The notes: a model not told the origin generated them from the letters alone. A DNA stretch of 64,000 nucleotides from Stieleria bergensis (GCA_007745635.1 CP036272.1:6997566-7061565), one strand, 5' to 3'. Positions 1-9,644 are shown, counted from the first letter of the stretch. Numbers and translations are program-made.

Positions 1-787
1 AGCGATTGCCCTGGGAGGTCTTCAGAATCAGAACGGGTTCATCGATGGCATTCCCAACGATGTGTCCAAAACCGACCTCGGGGCCGATCCGACCTCCATC
101 GACACCCAGCCATCGACTGCCGCCAGCCGTGACGACACCCTTGTACCAAACGTCATCACGGGACACCCACTGTCCCTGTTCATTCATCAAGTAGGGATAC
201 ATACCATGTTGCTTGACGAGCGTCGAGAGAGCCCCCGGCACATCCATGCGAGCGATCCAGCCGAGGCCATTGGCGTCGTTGCTAAAGTAAGTGATTTTGA
301 ACGGCACCTTCTTCCCAGCTTCTAGTTTGATATCAACTCGAACTGCTCCTTCACCCGCTCGCTTGCGATGCACCTCTTTGCCGTCGACTTCCATCACGTT
401 ATCCATTGATCCGCCATAGCCGGGACGGAATTGATAGACTCCTGTTTCGTTAACTTGAACAGAGCCACGCGTTACCTGCACGCCACCGCCAGGATAAGGA
501 GTTGGCTCGGTGCCACCGAACTTGTCTAACTTAAGCGTCTTGAGAGGCTTGAGAGAGTCGTAGTCAACTGCCGGGTCATACTGTCCCTCGTAGACAGACA
601 CGGTGGGTTCCAAAAACTGAGATCCCCACCGACTGCTGCCTCCGTCTACTTTTCCTGCGCCGACCATATTGGACTGGCCTGACAGGATAAAGACTTTGAC
701 GGGGGACTGGGCCAACGCTGATTTTGCTGAGACGGCTACGATGATCAATGCCCATAACATCGCGCGTGCAGGACTACGCCATTGCAT
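1..787 (-). CDS. SASA/DUF303-type carbohydrate (acetyl)esterase, partial at window edge
   Basis: Read on the minus strand from ATG at 787, the frame stays open for 262 codons to base 1, so the C-terminal part lies outside the window. Residues 1-26 form a signal peptide (basic start, LWALIIVAVS core, ending ALA). Residues 34-45 read ILSGQSNMVGAG, the GQSNM block that carries the nucleophilic serine (Ser39) of the sialate O-acetylesterase / DUF303 family. Residues around 90-185 look like an inserted beta-rich PA14-like module (GVYQFRPGYGGS, then IARMDVPGA). Family knowledge: secreted removal of acetyl groups from carbohydrates. The exact substrate cannot be read from sequence. This suits a window rich in polysaccharide-degradation genes. 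The 615-bp region upstream separates it from the transposase remnant. Confidence 0.85.
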   Translation of the reverse strand, partial: MQWRSPARAMLWALIIVAVSAKSALAQSPVKVFILSGQSNMVGAGKVDGGSSRWGSQFLEPTVSVYEGQYDPAVDYDSLKPLKTLKLDKFGGTEPTPYPGGGVQVTRGSVQVNETGVYQFRPGYGGSMDNVMEVDGKEVHRKRAGEGAVRVDIKLEAGKKVPFKITYFSNDANGLGWIARMDVPGALSTLVKQHGMYPYLMNEQGQWVSRDDVWYKGVVTAGGSRWLGVDGGRIGPEVGFGHIVGNAIDEPVLILKTSQGNR

Positions 788-1402
788 GAAGAGCTACCTC
801 ATTTTCCTTGCTGATAAATCGGAGTGCGAAATGCTTCCCACCATGGTCTTCCTTTTGGATTTAGCGCCGATGCAAGCGGATAAAGAAGGGCCAGGCGAAG
901 GTTATAATAGCATGTGAGCCAGCGAATGTTCGGGTTTTGGAGCCCAATTCGAACGCTGGCCTGAAGGAGTGGACTCGCGAGTCCGAGCACAGTGCCAGGT
1001 TGCACCGCCGTTCACCTTGGCCCGGCAATTGCGAATTGCCATCACGGTGGCCTCTCCTGGGGTGCCGAACCACCAAAAGCTAGCGCCGCCACTGAAGTGA
1101 AAAAGCGATGTCACGTCAATACGTCAGCGCAATGGCGTCACGGCTCCTCATTCATTGTTGACGGGCTGAGAAATCGAAGCAAGCGAACCATTTAGCGCTC
1201 GGGTTACGTTGCTCCATGCTCAACGATAACTTCCTGCAGATTTTTCCGCCGAAGATCAATCCACTCTTGACAAACGGTGCCGGGAGTAAGGTAATACGAG
1301 AAATCCTTTCAGGGTGTGAAGATCCGCCCTTTGATTAAACGCATGGTACTGGCAGGTACGCGTGGCTAGGTCCTGCTGCTTTTCCTTAGGAACCTTGCGT
1401 TT
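788..1402. other. 615-bp non-coding region with palindromes
   Basis: No credible gene is visible. It holds a 14-bp perfect palindrome GGACTCGCGAGTCC (971-984), a hairpin with 7-bp arms GGCAATT/AATTGCC and a GCG loop (1024-1040) nested in an outer CACC...GGTG pairing (about 1012-1050), and a weaker inverted repeat with CCAGCG/CGCTGG ends (919-959). It lies between the esterase start and the broken transposase, so these hairpins may be remnants of a REP-type element. That link is inference. Confidence 0.5.
1024..1040. repeat. Perfect 7-bp inverted repeat (hairpin)
   Basis: GGCAATT (1024-1030), a GCG loop, then AATTGCC (1034-1040) can fold as a perfect stem. Flanking CACC and GGTG blocks could extend it with internal loops. 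No T-run follows on either strand, so it is not a typical intrinsic terminator. Its place 360 bp before a REP-associated-type transposase makes a REP-like origin possible. Confidence 0.5.
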
Positions 1403-2490
1403 ATGTGTCGTGACCCTCGTTCAGAGGTGCTCGATCCTCATCAGGTCGAAGCGGTGCACCTCTATAATCGGACCATTGATGGCCTTTATCTCTTAGGCAA
1501 AAATCCAGACACCGGCGAGGACTTTTCCTATCGCCAGGGCTGGCTGGTGGACAAAATGAACCAGCTGTTTGCACATCTGTGCATTGAGCTGCTCAGTTAT
1601 GGCGTGCTGTCGAATCACTATCACCTCAACGTTCGCACTCGCCCCGACATTGCTGCGTCTTTGACCGATCGCCAGGTGGCCGAGCGTTGGCTGAGTGCGT
1701 TGTCAGGTCAGCCGGACAAGGACGGGAATTTCAAGCAGCCCTCTGAGCAGGCTATCGAGATGTTGATGGCCAACAAGGAGAAGCTGGAGAAGTGCCGAGC
1801 TGAGTTGAGTGATTGTTCGCACTTGATGAAGCAACTCAATCAGTACCTTGCTCAGCGGGCGAATTACGAAGACGGTCGACGTGGGAGTTTTTGGGCTGGG
1901 CGTTATGGATCGACTCGGTTGGTCGATGATGCGGCTTTGTTGGCGTGCACGGTCTACATCGACTTGAATCGGATTCGAGCGGGTCTTGTGATAAGCCATT
2001 TGACCAGCATAGCAGTGGGGCGTTGGGGCACCGGATCACAGAGGTCTTGCGAGCGCAGTACGAAGCGGATCAGGCTCAGGCGGAGGCGTTGGCTCGTCGG
2101 CACCGCTTTGATTTGCGAGAGAAGGGTGCGGATCGTTGCCGGGTGTTATCGAAGTTGGAGCTTGACGAGGCGCAAGATGCGGTAGGTTCGGCGCCGAGTC
2201 GATCGGGGAAGCGTTGTAGCGACAAGGGGTTCTTGCCGATCAGCTTTGAGCGTTACATGGAGTTATTGAAATGGACGCTGGGGATGCATGAGGACGGCGA
2301 GATTGAGCTTCCTGCGGCGCTCAGGTTTTCCAAGTTACCGGCGAAGGCTTGGTTATCGATGGCGAACCGATTTGGCGAGTTGTTTGGGAGTGTTGCCGGT
2401 TCGTTGGACTCGATGTCAGAGGAGCGGAAGCATGTGAGCGGAGATGCCTATTTCATCCGCAAGCAGGCTCGCGTGGTGTTGCAGATCTGA
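1403..2490 (+). pseudogene. REP-associated (IS200-like Y1) transposase family, frameshifted
   Basis: The first part (ATG at 1403) reads through the IS200-like/Y1 domain. It has VHLYNRTIDGLYLLG near the start, the metal-binding HUH-type block SNHYHLNV near residue 76, and the family-typical GSFWAGRYGSTRLVDD...VYIDLNRIRAGLV. In that frame the protein then degenerates and stops at 2185. The neighbouring frame continues the family's C-terminus: HRITEVLRAQYEADQAQ, then GFLPISFERYMELLKW, to a stop at 2490. One missing base near 1990 would join RAGLV to DKPFDQHSS and restore a protein of about 362 residues. These transposases act on short palindromic REP elements in other bacteria. The copy is probably inactive unless frameshifting is programmed, and I see no slippery run there. 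Confidence 0.8.
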
Positions 2491-2718
2491 ATCGCAGTTA
2501 GACGGAAGCCCCTATCGGTGGTGGCCGCCGATTACCTGTCATCTTTTTCAAGCTTTCTGAGAGCTTGCGGGCTAGAGTTGTGCGCCCTGCCTGCTGCGGA
2601 ACGCTCCAGAATGCCTCTGGGCCGGCCACGAAGCAATAAAATCCCAGCCCCGCCGACCGACAAAACCACCCACCCCGCCTCCTGCTCCCAGGCAGCCCAT
2701 CCTGCCATTCCTCATTAG

Positions 2719-2751
2719 GGCCAGACCCCTTCCTGACGGGGTCAGGCCCCT
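2719..2751. repeat. REP-like imperfect palindrome (GGGCCAGACCCC / GGGGTCAGGCCCC)
   Basis: Left arm GGGCCAGACCCC (2719-2730) and right arm GGGGTCAGGCCCC (2739-2751) pair with one mismatch around an 8-base loop. From memory, palindromes built on GGGGTCAGACCCC-like sequence are common near REP-associated transposases in several phyla, and this one lies 228 bp after the broken transposase. It also lies just past the stop of the hydrolase on the other strand and might act in its transcription end. Confidence 0.55.
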
Positions 2752-2774
2752 TCGAAGAGACCCCTTCGAAGAGA
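2748..2774. repeat. Tandem duplication of CCCCTTCGAAGAG
   Basis: CCCCTTCGAAGAG occurs at 2748-2760 and again at 2762-2774, separated by one A, each with a TTCGAA palindrome. The first copy overlaps the end of the REP-like palindrome. Confidence 0.7.
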
Positions 2775-2783
2775 GGCGAAGAG

Positions 2784-4355
2784 TTAGTCGCTTGCTTGCG
2801 ACTGCAGCCACTCGATGAGGTGGTCTTCCATGAAATCGTAGAAGGGGTTGTGCCGACACCTTACAAACAGCGAACTCGGGATCATCAACGCGCTCGGCTC
2901 CGCACGCATACTGATCGCTCCCAACGAGTCGCGATGCTCCAAATTGGATTCTCCATAAACAGGATCGCTGGGAGAAAATGGCACAGCAACATGGGACAGC
3001 GAAACGACCCCATGAGGCCATACCCCGTCCACCGCGAATTCGCGCCAACTCCCTTGCTGCCGAACAAACAATGCGACCCGATTCGATTCCCCCGACTGAT
3101 TGCGTAGCACTGACAGCCTGTACGACCGGCCTTCACGGGCAAGTCGCGGCTTAACGGTCGACTCAAATGAAAGGTTCAGCAAATTGCTCAATCGCTCCAT
3201 GCGATTCACGTCAAATAGCACTAGCTCGGACGACGTTGTCGACAAGCGATCAAACAGCAGCGTGATCAACTTTGGTACAACCACCGTCGCATCAACTACC
3301 GACTGCATGGCTAAAACCGCTGGCAGTCGATCTAACTTCTGAGCTTTTTCCAATGCCGCGAGCTTTCGCTCCACTACCTTTGTCAAACGCCAAGCTTGCA
3401 CATTGGCATTCATCGGCCATGAACTGTATTTGTACGGATCAATCTCCGCAAATACGCTCGACCACTTGGCTTTTTCGTTGCGAGAAAAAAGCCCCACCGC
3501 ATGGTACAGGTGCGTCATCCTCGCCAATGGATTCACACCAATCATCGGTGAAAACAACAGTACCGATTCGATGCTCGGCAAGCTCGAATCTTCAATCGCC
3601 GAAAGCACGTAGTTCAAACTCAACGCACCACCGTTGGAATACCCAGCCAAAATCAGTGGCAATCCCTCAGGCACCAAATCACGCAACCCCTTGACGGCTA
3701 CCTGAACCGCCGCTGCCCAGTCCTGCCAAGAAACCTCTGCTAAAGCGCGCGGACAAGTCCCGTGCCCAGGAACCCGCAGCCAAACCACCGTATATCCCTC
3801 TGCGTGCAAACGCTCCCCAATCGCTCGCATCGAATAGGGAGAATCACTAAGCCCATGCAAGAGCAGCACACCGCCAATAGGACGCTTCGCTTGCAAACAA
3901 TGGGAACGATTCCAATTCCGTGTCGCCGTCTCCAGAGGATGGCAAACGCTGCTCGAATCAAAGCGGTTGTATGCCCCCGTGAACTCGTCTGCCCAGTCAG
4001 AACAAGCAAGTTGCTCCAACTCGTCGAACACCCTTTCCTCCTGCGCAAAGTAATCATCCAACGAATACTGCTCGGATATCTCGCTCGCACTAAACTCAGA
4101 GGACGGCTTCTGTAAATGCCAACCCTGCAAGTCGGGAAGCGATCGAGCTACTCGCGCCCAGAAATACAGCCCCGCGCTCAATGCCAGAAAACTTAGAAAA
4201 GCTAAGTTCGCGAATCCCAACAGAACCAAACGAAATACTCGACTCCTAAGACCTTGGTCGGTTGACTCAGTGATGAACCCAATCGACTCTGAAACCATAC
4301 CAATGACGGCTAACACTGCCATCACCATGACGCCCCACACGGCGGCACGCAACAT
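2784..4355 (-). CDS. Membrane-anchored alpha/beta hydrolase (lipase/esterase-like)
   Basis: The protein is about 523 residues from ATG 4355; a GTG at 4385 would add ten. Two hydrophobic helices (about 2-24 and 43-68) anchor it, with the hydrolase domain following. Residues 167-171 HGLSD supply the oxyanion-hole loop, 196-199 PGHG follows as in lysophospholipase/carboxylesterase-like members, and 238-243 GYSNGG is the nucleophile elbow with Ser240. A plausible acid lies in QSVVDATV. LSHVAVPFSPSDPVYG near the C-terminus is a plausible source of the catalytic His. The long cap between them is unlike the core family. Substrate unknown; a lipid or acyl ester is a guess. It lies downstream of the nitroreductase on the same strand, 280 bp away, so it need not be cotranscribed. 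Confidence 0.8.
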   Translation of the reverse strand: MLRAAVWGVMVMAVLAVIGMVSESIGFITESTDQGLRSRVFRLVLLGFANLAFLSFLALSAGLYFWARVARSLPDLQGWHLQKPSSEFSASEISEQYSLDDYFAQEERVFDELEQLACSDWADEFTGAYNRFDSSSVCHPLETATRNWNRSHCLQAKRPIGGVLLLHGLSDSPYSMRAIGERLHAEGYTVVWLRVPGHGTCPRALAEVSWQDWAAAVQVAVKGLRDLVPEGLPLILAGYSNGGALSLNYVLSAIEDSSLPSIESVLLFSPMIGVNPLARMTHLYHAVGLFSRNEKAKWSSVFAEIDPYKYSSWPMNANVQAWRLTKVVERKLAALEKAQKLDRLPAVLAMQSVVDATVVVPKLITLLFDRLSTTSSELVLFDVNRMERLSNLLNLSFESTVKPRLAREGRSYRLSVLRNQSGESNRVALFVRQQGSWREFAVDGVWPHGVVSLSHVAVPFSPSDPVYGESNLEHRDSLGAISMRAEPSALMIPSSLFVRCRHNPFYDFMEDHLIEWLQSQASD

Positions 4356-4636
4356 AAACGATCTTTGCCTGATGGTTGGATGCACAATCTCGCCGCTATA
4401 CGCTTGAAGTCACTTCAGAAAAATAAGTTCGACCGGACAAAACACAGCCAGCCCTTCACTTGTTTAATCACATGATCATAACGAAACCCAATCCCTCGAT
4501 TCGTCACGAACCCACTGAACTTGCTCTCGGCGGGAAAACGAACGACACAACTTCTCGCATTCCCTAACCAAATCCCCAATGCCGTGAAACCCTGACCAGG
4601 ACTTGAGCCCCCCGCCACAGGATGACAAGACCTGAA

Positions 4637-5317
4637 CTACAGGAAACATGAGATCTCCTCCAACCGCTTCTTCTTTAATGCGTGCTTGGGCACCATCTCA
4701 CCGTCGGCTGGATATCCGGCAACCAAAATCAAAAAGGGACGCTCGTGATCTGGCCGGCCACAAAACTGATTGAGAAAGCCCATCGGATTCGGCGTATGCA
4801 CCAACGTCGCCAATCCGGCCTGCTGACACGCTGCAATCAATATCCCTGTAGCAATACCGACACTTTCGTTGATGTAATAGTTCTTGCGATCCTCACCGAC
4901 TGTCACCCCACCGCGCCGCTGAGCAAAGATGCAAATCAACCAAGGCGCGGTTTCCATGTAAGGCTTCTGTGCATCCGTTCCAATCGGAGCCAACGCATCG
5001 AGCCATTCCTCCGGCGCTCGCTGCTGATAAAACAACCGCTCTTCGGCTTCGGCCGCTTCACGAATCTGCCTCTTCAAATCCGCCGAACCAATACAGGCAA
5101 AGAACCATGGCTGGTGATTAGCCCCCGACGGTGCTGTCCCCGCTGCTGCCACGCAAGACTCAATGATCGCCCGACCAACCGGTCGCGCTGAAAAACTGCG
5201 GACGGATCGACGCCTTGACAACTCCTGATGGAACGCCACTGCTCGTTCCCGCATCGTCTCAATCGGCAACTCTTGAAAATTCTCCAGCGGTACATGAGTT
5301 TCGTCAGAAGTCTTCAT
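4637..5317 (-). CDS. Nitroreductase-fold flavoprotein, iodotyrosine deiodinase-like
   Basis: The protein has 226 residues, the usual size for the FMN nitroreductase family. RRRSVRSFS (35-43) and [10 protein letters not shown] (62-71) are the FMN-binding blocks, and [10 protein letters not shown] with HTPNPM (174-179) and GRPDHERP complete the fold. Glu93, Tyr97 and Lys118 stand at the same spacing (4 and 21) as the Glu157/Tyr161/Lys182 substrate-lid triad of human iodotyrosine deiodinase. The downstream [12 protein letters not shown] matches that subfamily. The likely reaction is reductive dehalogenation of halotyrosines or a related flavin-dependent reduction. No signal peptide is seen, so it is cytoplasmic. 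It is divergent from the cytochrome gene at 5586, across 268 bp. Confidence 0.85.
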   Translation of the reverse strand: MKTSDETHVPLENFQELPIETMRERAVAFHQELSRRRSVRSFSARPVGRAIIESCVAAAGTAPSGANHQPWFFACIGSADLKRQIREAAEAEERLFYQQRAPEEWLDALAPIGTDAQKPYMETAPWLICIFAQRRGGVTVGEDRKNYYINESVGIATGILIAACQQAGLATLVHTPNPMGFLNQFCGRPDHERPFLILVAGYPADGEMVPKHALKKKRLEEISCFL

Positions 5318-5585
5318 CGCTCAGCCCCAATCTCAACACGCATACTGCAAAACTGCCTCAACCTCACCATTTTCGCAGAACGTGGAAATATTGATAGTCG
5401 AAAGCGCAATGAAGCCCCTAGCCAAATCCCCCCGCTTGAATCTCTTCTCGAAACCTAAATCTGAATCATGATTGAATCGCCACAAGCTATACTGCAAAAC
5501 CTAGCCTCTCTCCCACACCTGAATATGCTGTAGCGGATCTCATGGTCTTTGATGATCTGTCGCTTCTCTCGCCGTCACGAGCTGC

Positions 5586-8186
5586 ATGAATACTCCTGCT
5601 TCTATCGCCTGCCTGCTGACGCTCCTGATCTTGCCTACCAAGGCCCGGAGCGACGAACCTGACCAGACCGAGCCCTTCAACGCTATCGTCAAACCATTTC
5701 TTGTGAAATACTGCAACGATTGCCATGGCCCCGATCAGCAAAAGGCTCAACTGCGCCTCGATCGACTCGATCCCGACCCCCTACACGGTAACGATGCGGA
5801 AGTGTGGCAGGAGGTGCTTGACCTGATCAATGTCAGCGAGATGCCCCCCGAAGACGCCAAACTCCAACCCACTGCAACTGAACGCCAAGCCGTTGCTGAC
5901 CGACTAACGGACATGATGCGGCAAGCATTGGAATCGCAACGCTCAAGCGGTGGGCGCAATGTGATGCGCCGCATGACAGCCTATGAATACAGCAACACGC
6001 TTCGTGACCTGCTGCATCTTGATCTACGCTTTGCAACAGACTTGCCACCAGAAGCTGCTGCAAAGGAAGGCTTCAAGAACAACTCCAGCGTCTTAGGCAC
6101 ATCCGCTCTCCATATCGAATACTTCGAACGCATCGCTCGACGAGCGTTGGAAAGAATTATCCTGGCGCCAGAAGAACAACCGCCAGAATACTTCGTCCGA
6201 GTGGAGCCAGAGCAAGCGTTCCCAAACAAGCCGGCAACACCAACGAACCCAAAGCAATCGAAAAAAGCAAAGCCGAAAACAAGTGTCAGCATGACACTCA
6301 AAACCAATCGACAAACTCAAAGCAGCAGTAAAAAAAACGCTGGAAAGTTTGTCCTCGACCACGGAGAACTCACTCCAGGAGGAATCCTGCTGGCCGGCAA
6401 TCGGCCAAGCGATAAAGCCTCTGACCCCTATACTGCACCCAGAAAGCAAGGGGGCGCTGGAGGAGACGGCCGATCGGGGCACCAACCCGAATTCCGCGTT
6501 GAGATGTACAACGTGCCGCATGATGCACCGGTGAAGATTCGTGTTCACTGCTCCGCGGTCCCAGGTGCAGGACAAACCTTCCCCAGACTCTCCTGCGAAC
6601 TAGGCTCTTTCCGTGGCGCAGGCGTCTCAGATCAAAAAGAAGCCGCCAATATTGAAGTGCGGTCACAACAACCTCGGACATACGAATTCTCAGTCCATGG
6701 AGCCAACTTTCCGTTCCAGTCCAACAAACCAGGGCGACCTTCCTACTTTCGGATCTTCAATGATTATCGACGTGGCACAAGCAGCCTAGCCTATGAGGAC
6801 TTGCCCAAACTCAATATCGACTGGGTCGAAATCATCTGCAATCACTATCCGCAGTGGCCAGCCAAGCCCAAACAATCAATTCTAGCGGACGCTCTGCCAA
6901 TCGAGAATGAATCCGTCGCGATGCGTCAGATGCTAACGTCTTTCATGCCGCGCGCGTTTCGCCGCCCAGTAAGCGAACAAGAGATTGAACGCAAAGTAGA
7001 CTTGTTTGAGCGACTGAGAAAACAAGAAAACTCGTTCGAAGCCACAACGATTTCAACCTTGACCGCGGTACTGTGCTCCCCTCACTTTCTCTTGATCAGC
7101 GAACCTGAAACCGCAACGCTTTCCGACCCAGGCTCGCTAGAAAAACGTAGGCTGACGGACTTCGAACTCGCGTCACGTTTGTCTTATTTCCTTTGGAGCT
7201 CCATGCCGGACGATGAGCTCTTTGAATTGGCGAAGCAAGAAAAACTCCATGATCCAACAACCTTGCTGGCGCAAACTCGGCGCATGCTTGGTGACCCTAA
7301 ATCAAAAGCCTTCTCCCAACACTTCACCAGTCAGTGGCTGGACCTTGCGGGAGTGCGGCGACTGGCGGTGAACCCGGAGTACTTTAGCTTTCGCGAGACC
7401 ACCAAAGACCTGTTTGAACAGGAGTCGATTCGCTTTGTTGACCACGTACTGAGGAATCAACTTAGCATCAGCGAGTTCATTGATTCGGACTTTGCAATAT
7501 TGAATCCTGATCTTGCCAGACACTATCGGATCCCCGGGATTAGCGGAGGCTTTGACGTCCACAACCTCGATCGCAAACATCACCGCGGTGGCTTATTAAC
7601 TCAAGCAAGCATGCTCTTTGGCAACTCAACTGGTGCCGAAACACATCCAATTCGACGCGGAGTTTGGATCTTGGAACGCCTGCTTGATGACCCACCACCA
7701 CCTCCTCCGCCCAATGTCCCCGATCTCCCTGAGCCTGAACCGCAAGACGAATCAAAGCTCTCGCTAAAAGAGCGACTCCAAGCTCATGCACAAGTCGCCA
7801 GTTGCCGTGATTGCCATAGCAAGATTGACCCGTGGGGCGTCGCCTTAGAAAATTACAACGCCCTGGGGCAATGGCGTGAAGGAAACGTTGACACCAATGT
7901 GAAACCCCCGTTTCAAGTGGTTAGCGTCGATCCATCCACGAAGCTAAAAAACGGCAAGACACTCAACCACTTGGGCGATTTAAAAAACTACATTCTGACA
8001 GAAAAACGATCGCAATTCCGTCGCGCCGTGGTCAGTAAAGCCATGGCATACGGCCTCGGTCGCTACCTCGAACTAACCGATCGCTCTGCGGTGGACGCAA
8101 TCTGCGAAGTGGTGCAAGACCATCAAGATCGATTCGACATCATCATCGAACAAATCGTCCTGTCAGAACCCTTTTTGACGCGATAA
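5586..8186 (+). CDS. Planctomycete cytochrome protein, DUF1587/1595/1592/1588/1585 type
   Basis: The protein has 866 residues, with a signal peptide over about 1-22. A haem-type CNDCH (Cys43, Cys46, His47) opens a PSCyt1-like cytochrome c domain ending in the SEMPPEDAK block. DUF1587 follows (RMTAYEYSNTLRDLL, about 129-143). DUF1595 comes next (MPRAFRRPVSEQEIERK, near 454), then DUF1592 (SRLSYFLWSSMPDDELF). DUF1588 follows with a proline run (DDPPPPPPPNVPDLPE) and a second CRDCH (740-744), and DUF1585 ends the protein (RRAVVSKAMAYGLGRYLE). Residues about 210-260 form a lysine/serine-rich insert. A DUF1552 gene follows 25 bp later, the usual two-gene unit. The biochemical role of this family is not established; periplasmic electron transfer tied to polymer breakdown is a common suggestion. 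Confidence 0.93.
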   Translation: MNTPASIACLLTLLILPTKARSDEPDQTEPFNAIVKPFLVKYCNDCHGPDQQKAQLRLDRLDPDPLHGNDAEVWQEVLDLINVSEMPPEDAKLQPTATERQAVADRLTDMMRQALESQRSSGGRNVMRRMTAYEYSNTLRDLLHLDLRFATDLPPEAAAKEGFKNNSSVLGTSALHIEYFERIARRALERIILAPEEQPPEYFVRVEPEQAFPNKPATPTNPKQSKKAKPKTSVSMTLKTNRQTQSSSKKNAGKFVLDHGELTPGGILLAGNRPSDKASDPYTAPRKQGGAGGDGRSGHQPEFRVEMYNVPHDAPVKIRVHCSAVPGAGQTFPRLSCELGSFRGAGVSDQKEAANIEVRSQQPRTYEFSVHGANFPFQSNKPGRPSYFRIFNDYRRGTSSLAYEDLPKLNIDWVEIICNHYPQWPAKPKQSILADALPIENESVAMRQMLTSFMPRAFRRPVSEQEIERKVDLFERLRKQENSFEATTISTLTAVLCSPHFLLISEPETATLSDPGSLEKRRLTDFELASRLSYFLWSSMPDDELFELAKQEKLHDPTTLLAQTRRMLGDPKSKAFSQHFTSQWLDLAGVRRLAVNPEYFSFRETTKDLFEQESIRFVDHVLRNQLSISEFIDSDFAILNPDLARHYRIPGISGGFDVHNLDRKHHRGGLLTQASMLFGNSTGAETHPIRRGVWILERLLDDPPPPPPPNVPDLPEPEPQDESKLSLKERLQAHAQVASCRDCHSKIDPWGVALENYNALGQWREGNVDTNVKPPFQVVSVDPSTKLKNGKTLNHLGDLKNYILTEKRSQFRRAVVSKAMAYGLGRYLELTDRSAVDAICEVVQDHQDRFDIIIEQIVLSEPFLTR

Positions 8187-8211
8187 AAGACTCAAGCTTA
8201 GGGAATCAACC

Positions 8212-9516
8212 ATGAAATCATGGCACTTAAAGCGACGAACCATCCTCAAGTCGGCCGGCGTAAGCGTGGCCTTGCCGTGGATGGAATGCATGGGTGACGA
8301 AACCACATCCGATCGAAAGAAGCGTTTCTTTGGTGGCTACTTTGCCTATGGAGTGCCAATGCCAGCAGATGATGCAGAAGACCGACTGCAAAACGGCTGG
8401 TTCCCAGTTGGTACAGGCAGGGATTACAAAGCCCCAGAAATGCATCAATGCATTATGCCACTGCGGGATAAAGTCACGTTCCTGTCCGGCCTCTCGCACC
8501 CGTCGATGCGGACCACGTCGGCTCATAAAGGTGCCGACGTTTTCTTGACGGGCGCCAACCTGCTAAAGACATACGATAAGCAATCAATTTCCATTGACCA
8601 ATCCATCGCACAGTCGATCGGCAATCATACGCGTTATCGATCATTGGTAATGTCCTCCATGGGCGGCGTGAATCGACCTTACCGTTCATCAACGCTTTCC
8701 TTTGATCGTAGTGGTCGACCGATCCCTGCGCTGAATCGACCAGCAGAGATCTTCCGCAGGCTATTTGGTGAAGTCACAGAGTCAGAACGCAACGCTCTGG
8801 CAAGTCGTGGCAGTATCATCGACGAAGTACTGGACGAAGCGAATAGCTTAAACCTTCGCCTTGGCGCCAACGACCGCCGGAAGTTGGATGATTATTTGGC
8901 ATCCGTTCGCGAAGTCGAAAAGATGACCGAGCGAGCGAAAAAGTGGCAGAAGACACCGAAACCCAAGATCGATTCACGTGACATGGACTTGGAAGTCAAC
9001 GCCAATACGCCACGAGAATACCTCGCAATGATGTATGACCTACTCGTGCTGGCGTTTCAAACCGATTCCACTCGCGTCGCCACCTTTCAAACAGCCGCTG
9101 AGGAAGCCGGCCCGGCAGAAGGATTCCCACGAGCGATCGGTTTACCCGCTGGCGCCCACCGATTGTCCCATGAAAAGAAAGATTACGCCGATGTTGCCAA
9201 ATACATTGGCTTTCTGAACCAGCTCCACGCCGACTTCGTTGGCAAACTTGACGCGATTCAAGAAGGCGACGGAACATTGCTCGACAATACGCTGTGCTTC
9301 TACGGCTGTGCGACCAGCAAGACACACCGTGCAACCAACTATCCCATCATCCTCAGCGGTGGCAAGAACATGGGATTCAATCATGGGGCACACCTCCACT
9401 ATCAAGATGACGTACCGCTTGCCAACCTGTTCGTGACCATCGCCAATCAACTCGGGCAGCAGACAACGCGTTTCGCCGATAGTACCGCGGACATCAGTGA
9501 AGTCCTGACCACTTAG
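8212..9516 (+). CDS. DUF1552 Tat-exported partner protein
   Basis: The protein has 434 residues. The N-terminus LKRRTILKSAGVSVALPW resembles a twin-arginine signal. The body follows DUF1552: FFGGYFAYGVPMP, then LSGLSHPSMRTTSAHKGAD, then the HRLSHEKKD block near 320 and ILSGGKNMGFNHGAHLHY near the end. The start is supported by an AGGGA block 8-9 bases before the ATG. It lies 25 bp after the DUF1592-type cytochrome gene, with which this family is almost always paired in planctomycetes, so the two probably form one transcript and one export-linked pathway. Enzymatic function is unknown. Confidence 0.92.
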   Translation: MKSWHLKRRTILKSAGVSVALPWMECMGDETTSDRKKRFFGGYFAYGVPMPADDAEDRLQNGWFPVGTGRDYKAPEMHQCIMPLRDKVTFLSGLSHPSMRTTSAHKGADVFLTGANLLKTYDKQSISIDQSIAQSIGNHTRYRSLVMSSMGGVNRPYRSSTLSFDRSGRPIPALNRPAEIFRRLFGEVTESERNALASRGSIIDEVLDEANSLNLRLGANDRRKLDDYLASVREVEKMTERAKKWQKTPKPKIDSRDMDLEVNANTPREYLAMMYDLLVLAFQTDSTRVATFQTAAEEAGPAEGFPRAIGLPAGAHRLSHEKKDYADVAKYIGFLNQLHADFVGKLDAIQEGDGTLLDNTLCFYGCATSKTHRATNYPIILSGGKNMGFNHGAHLHYQDDVPLANLFVTIANQLGQQTTRFADSTADISEVLTT

Positions 9517-9644
9517 CTCGTCAACAAGCAAACATTCAATGCGTTTCTATCTGAGCAGACTGCGAATACGGCGTCAGAAAATCAGCCATCGATTAGACTA
9601 ACCGCCTACAAGTTATTTATGTTCTCTCGAGGCGATTGTCGTTC

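Noticed and set aside
2518-2718. 66-codon plus-strand frame after the transposase remnant
   Set aside because: Low-complexity, no family resemblance, and ends at the REP-like palindrome.
4415-4618. 67-codon minus-strand frame between the hydrolase and the nitroreductase genes
   Set aside because: No domain, no start context, and a composition typical of non-coding sequence.
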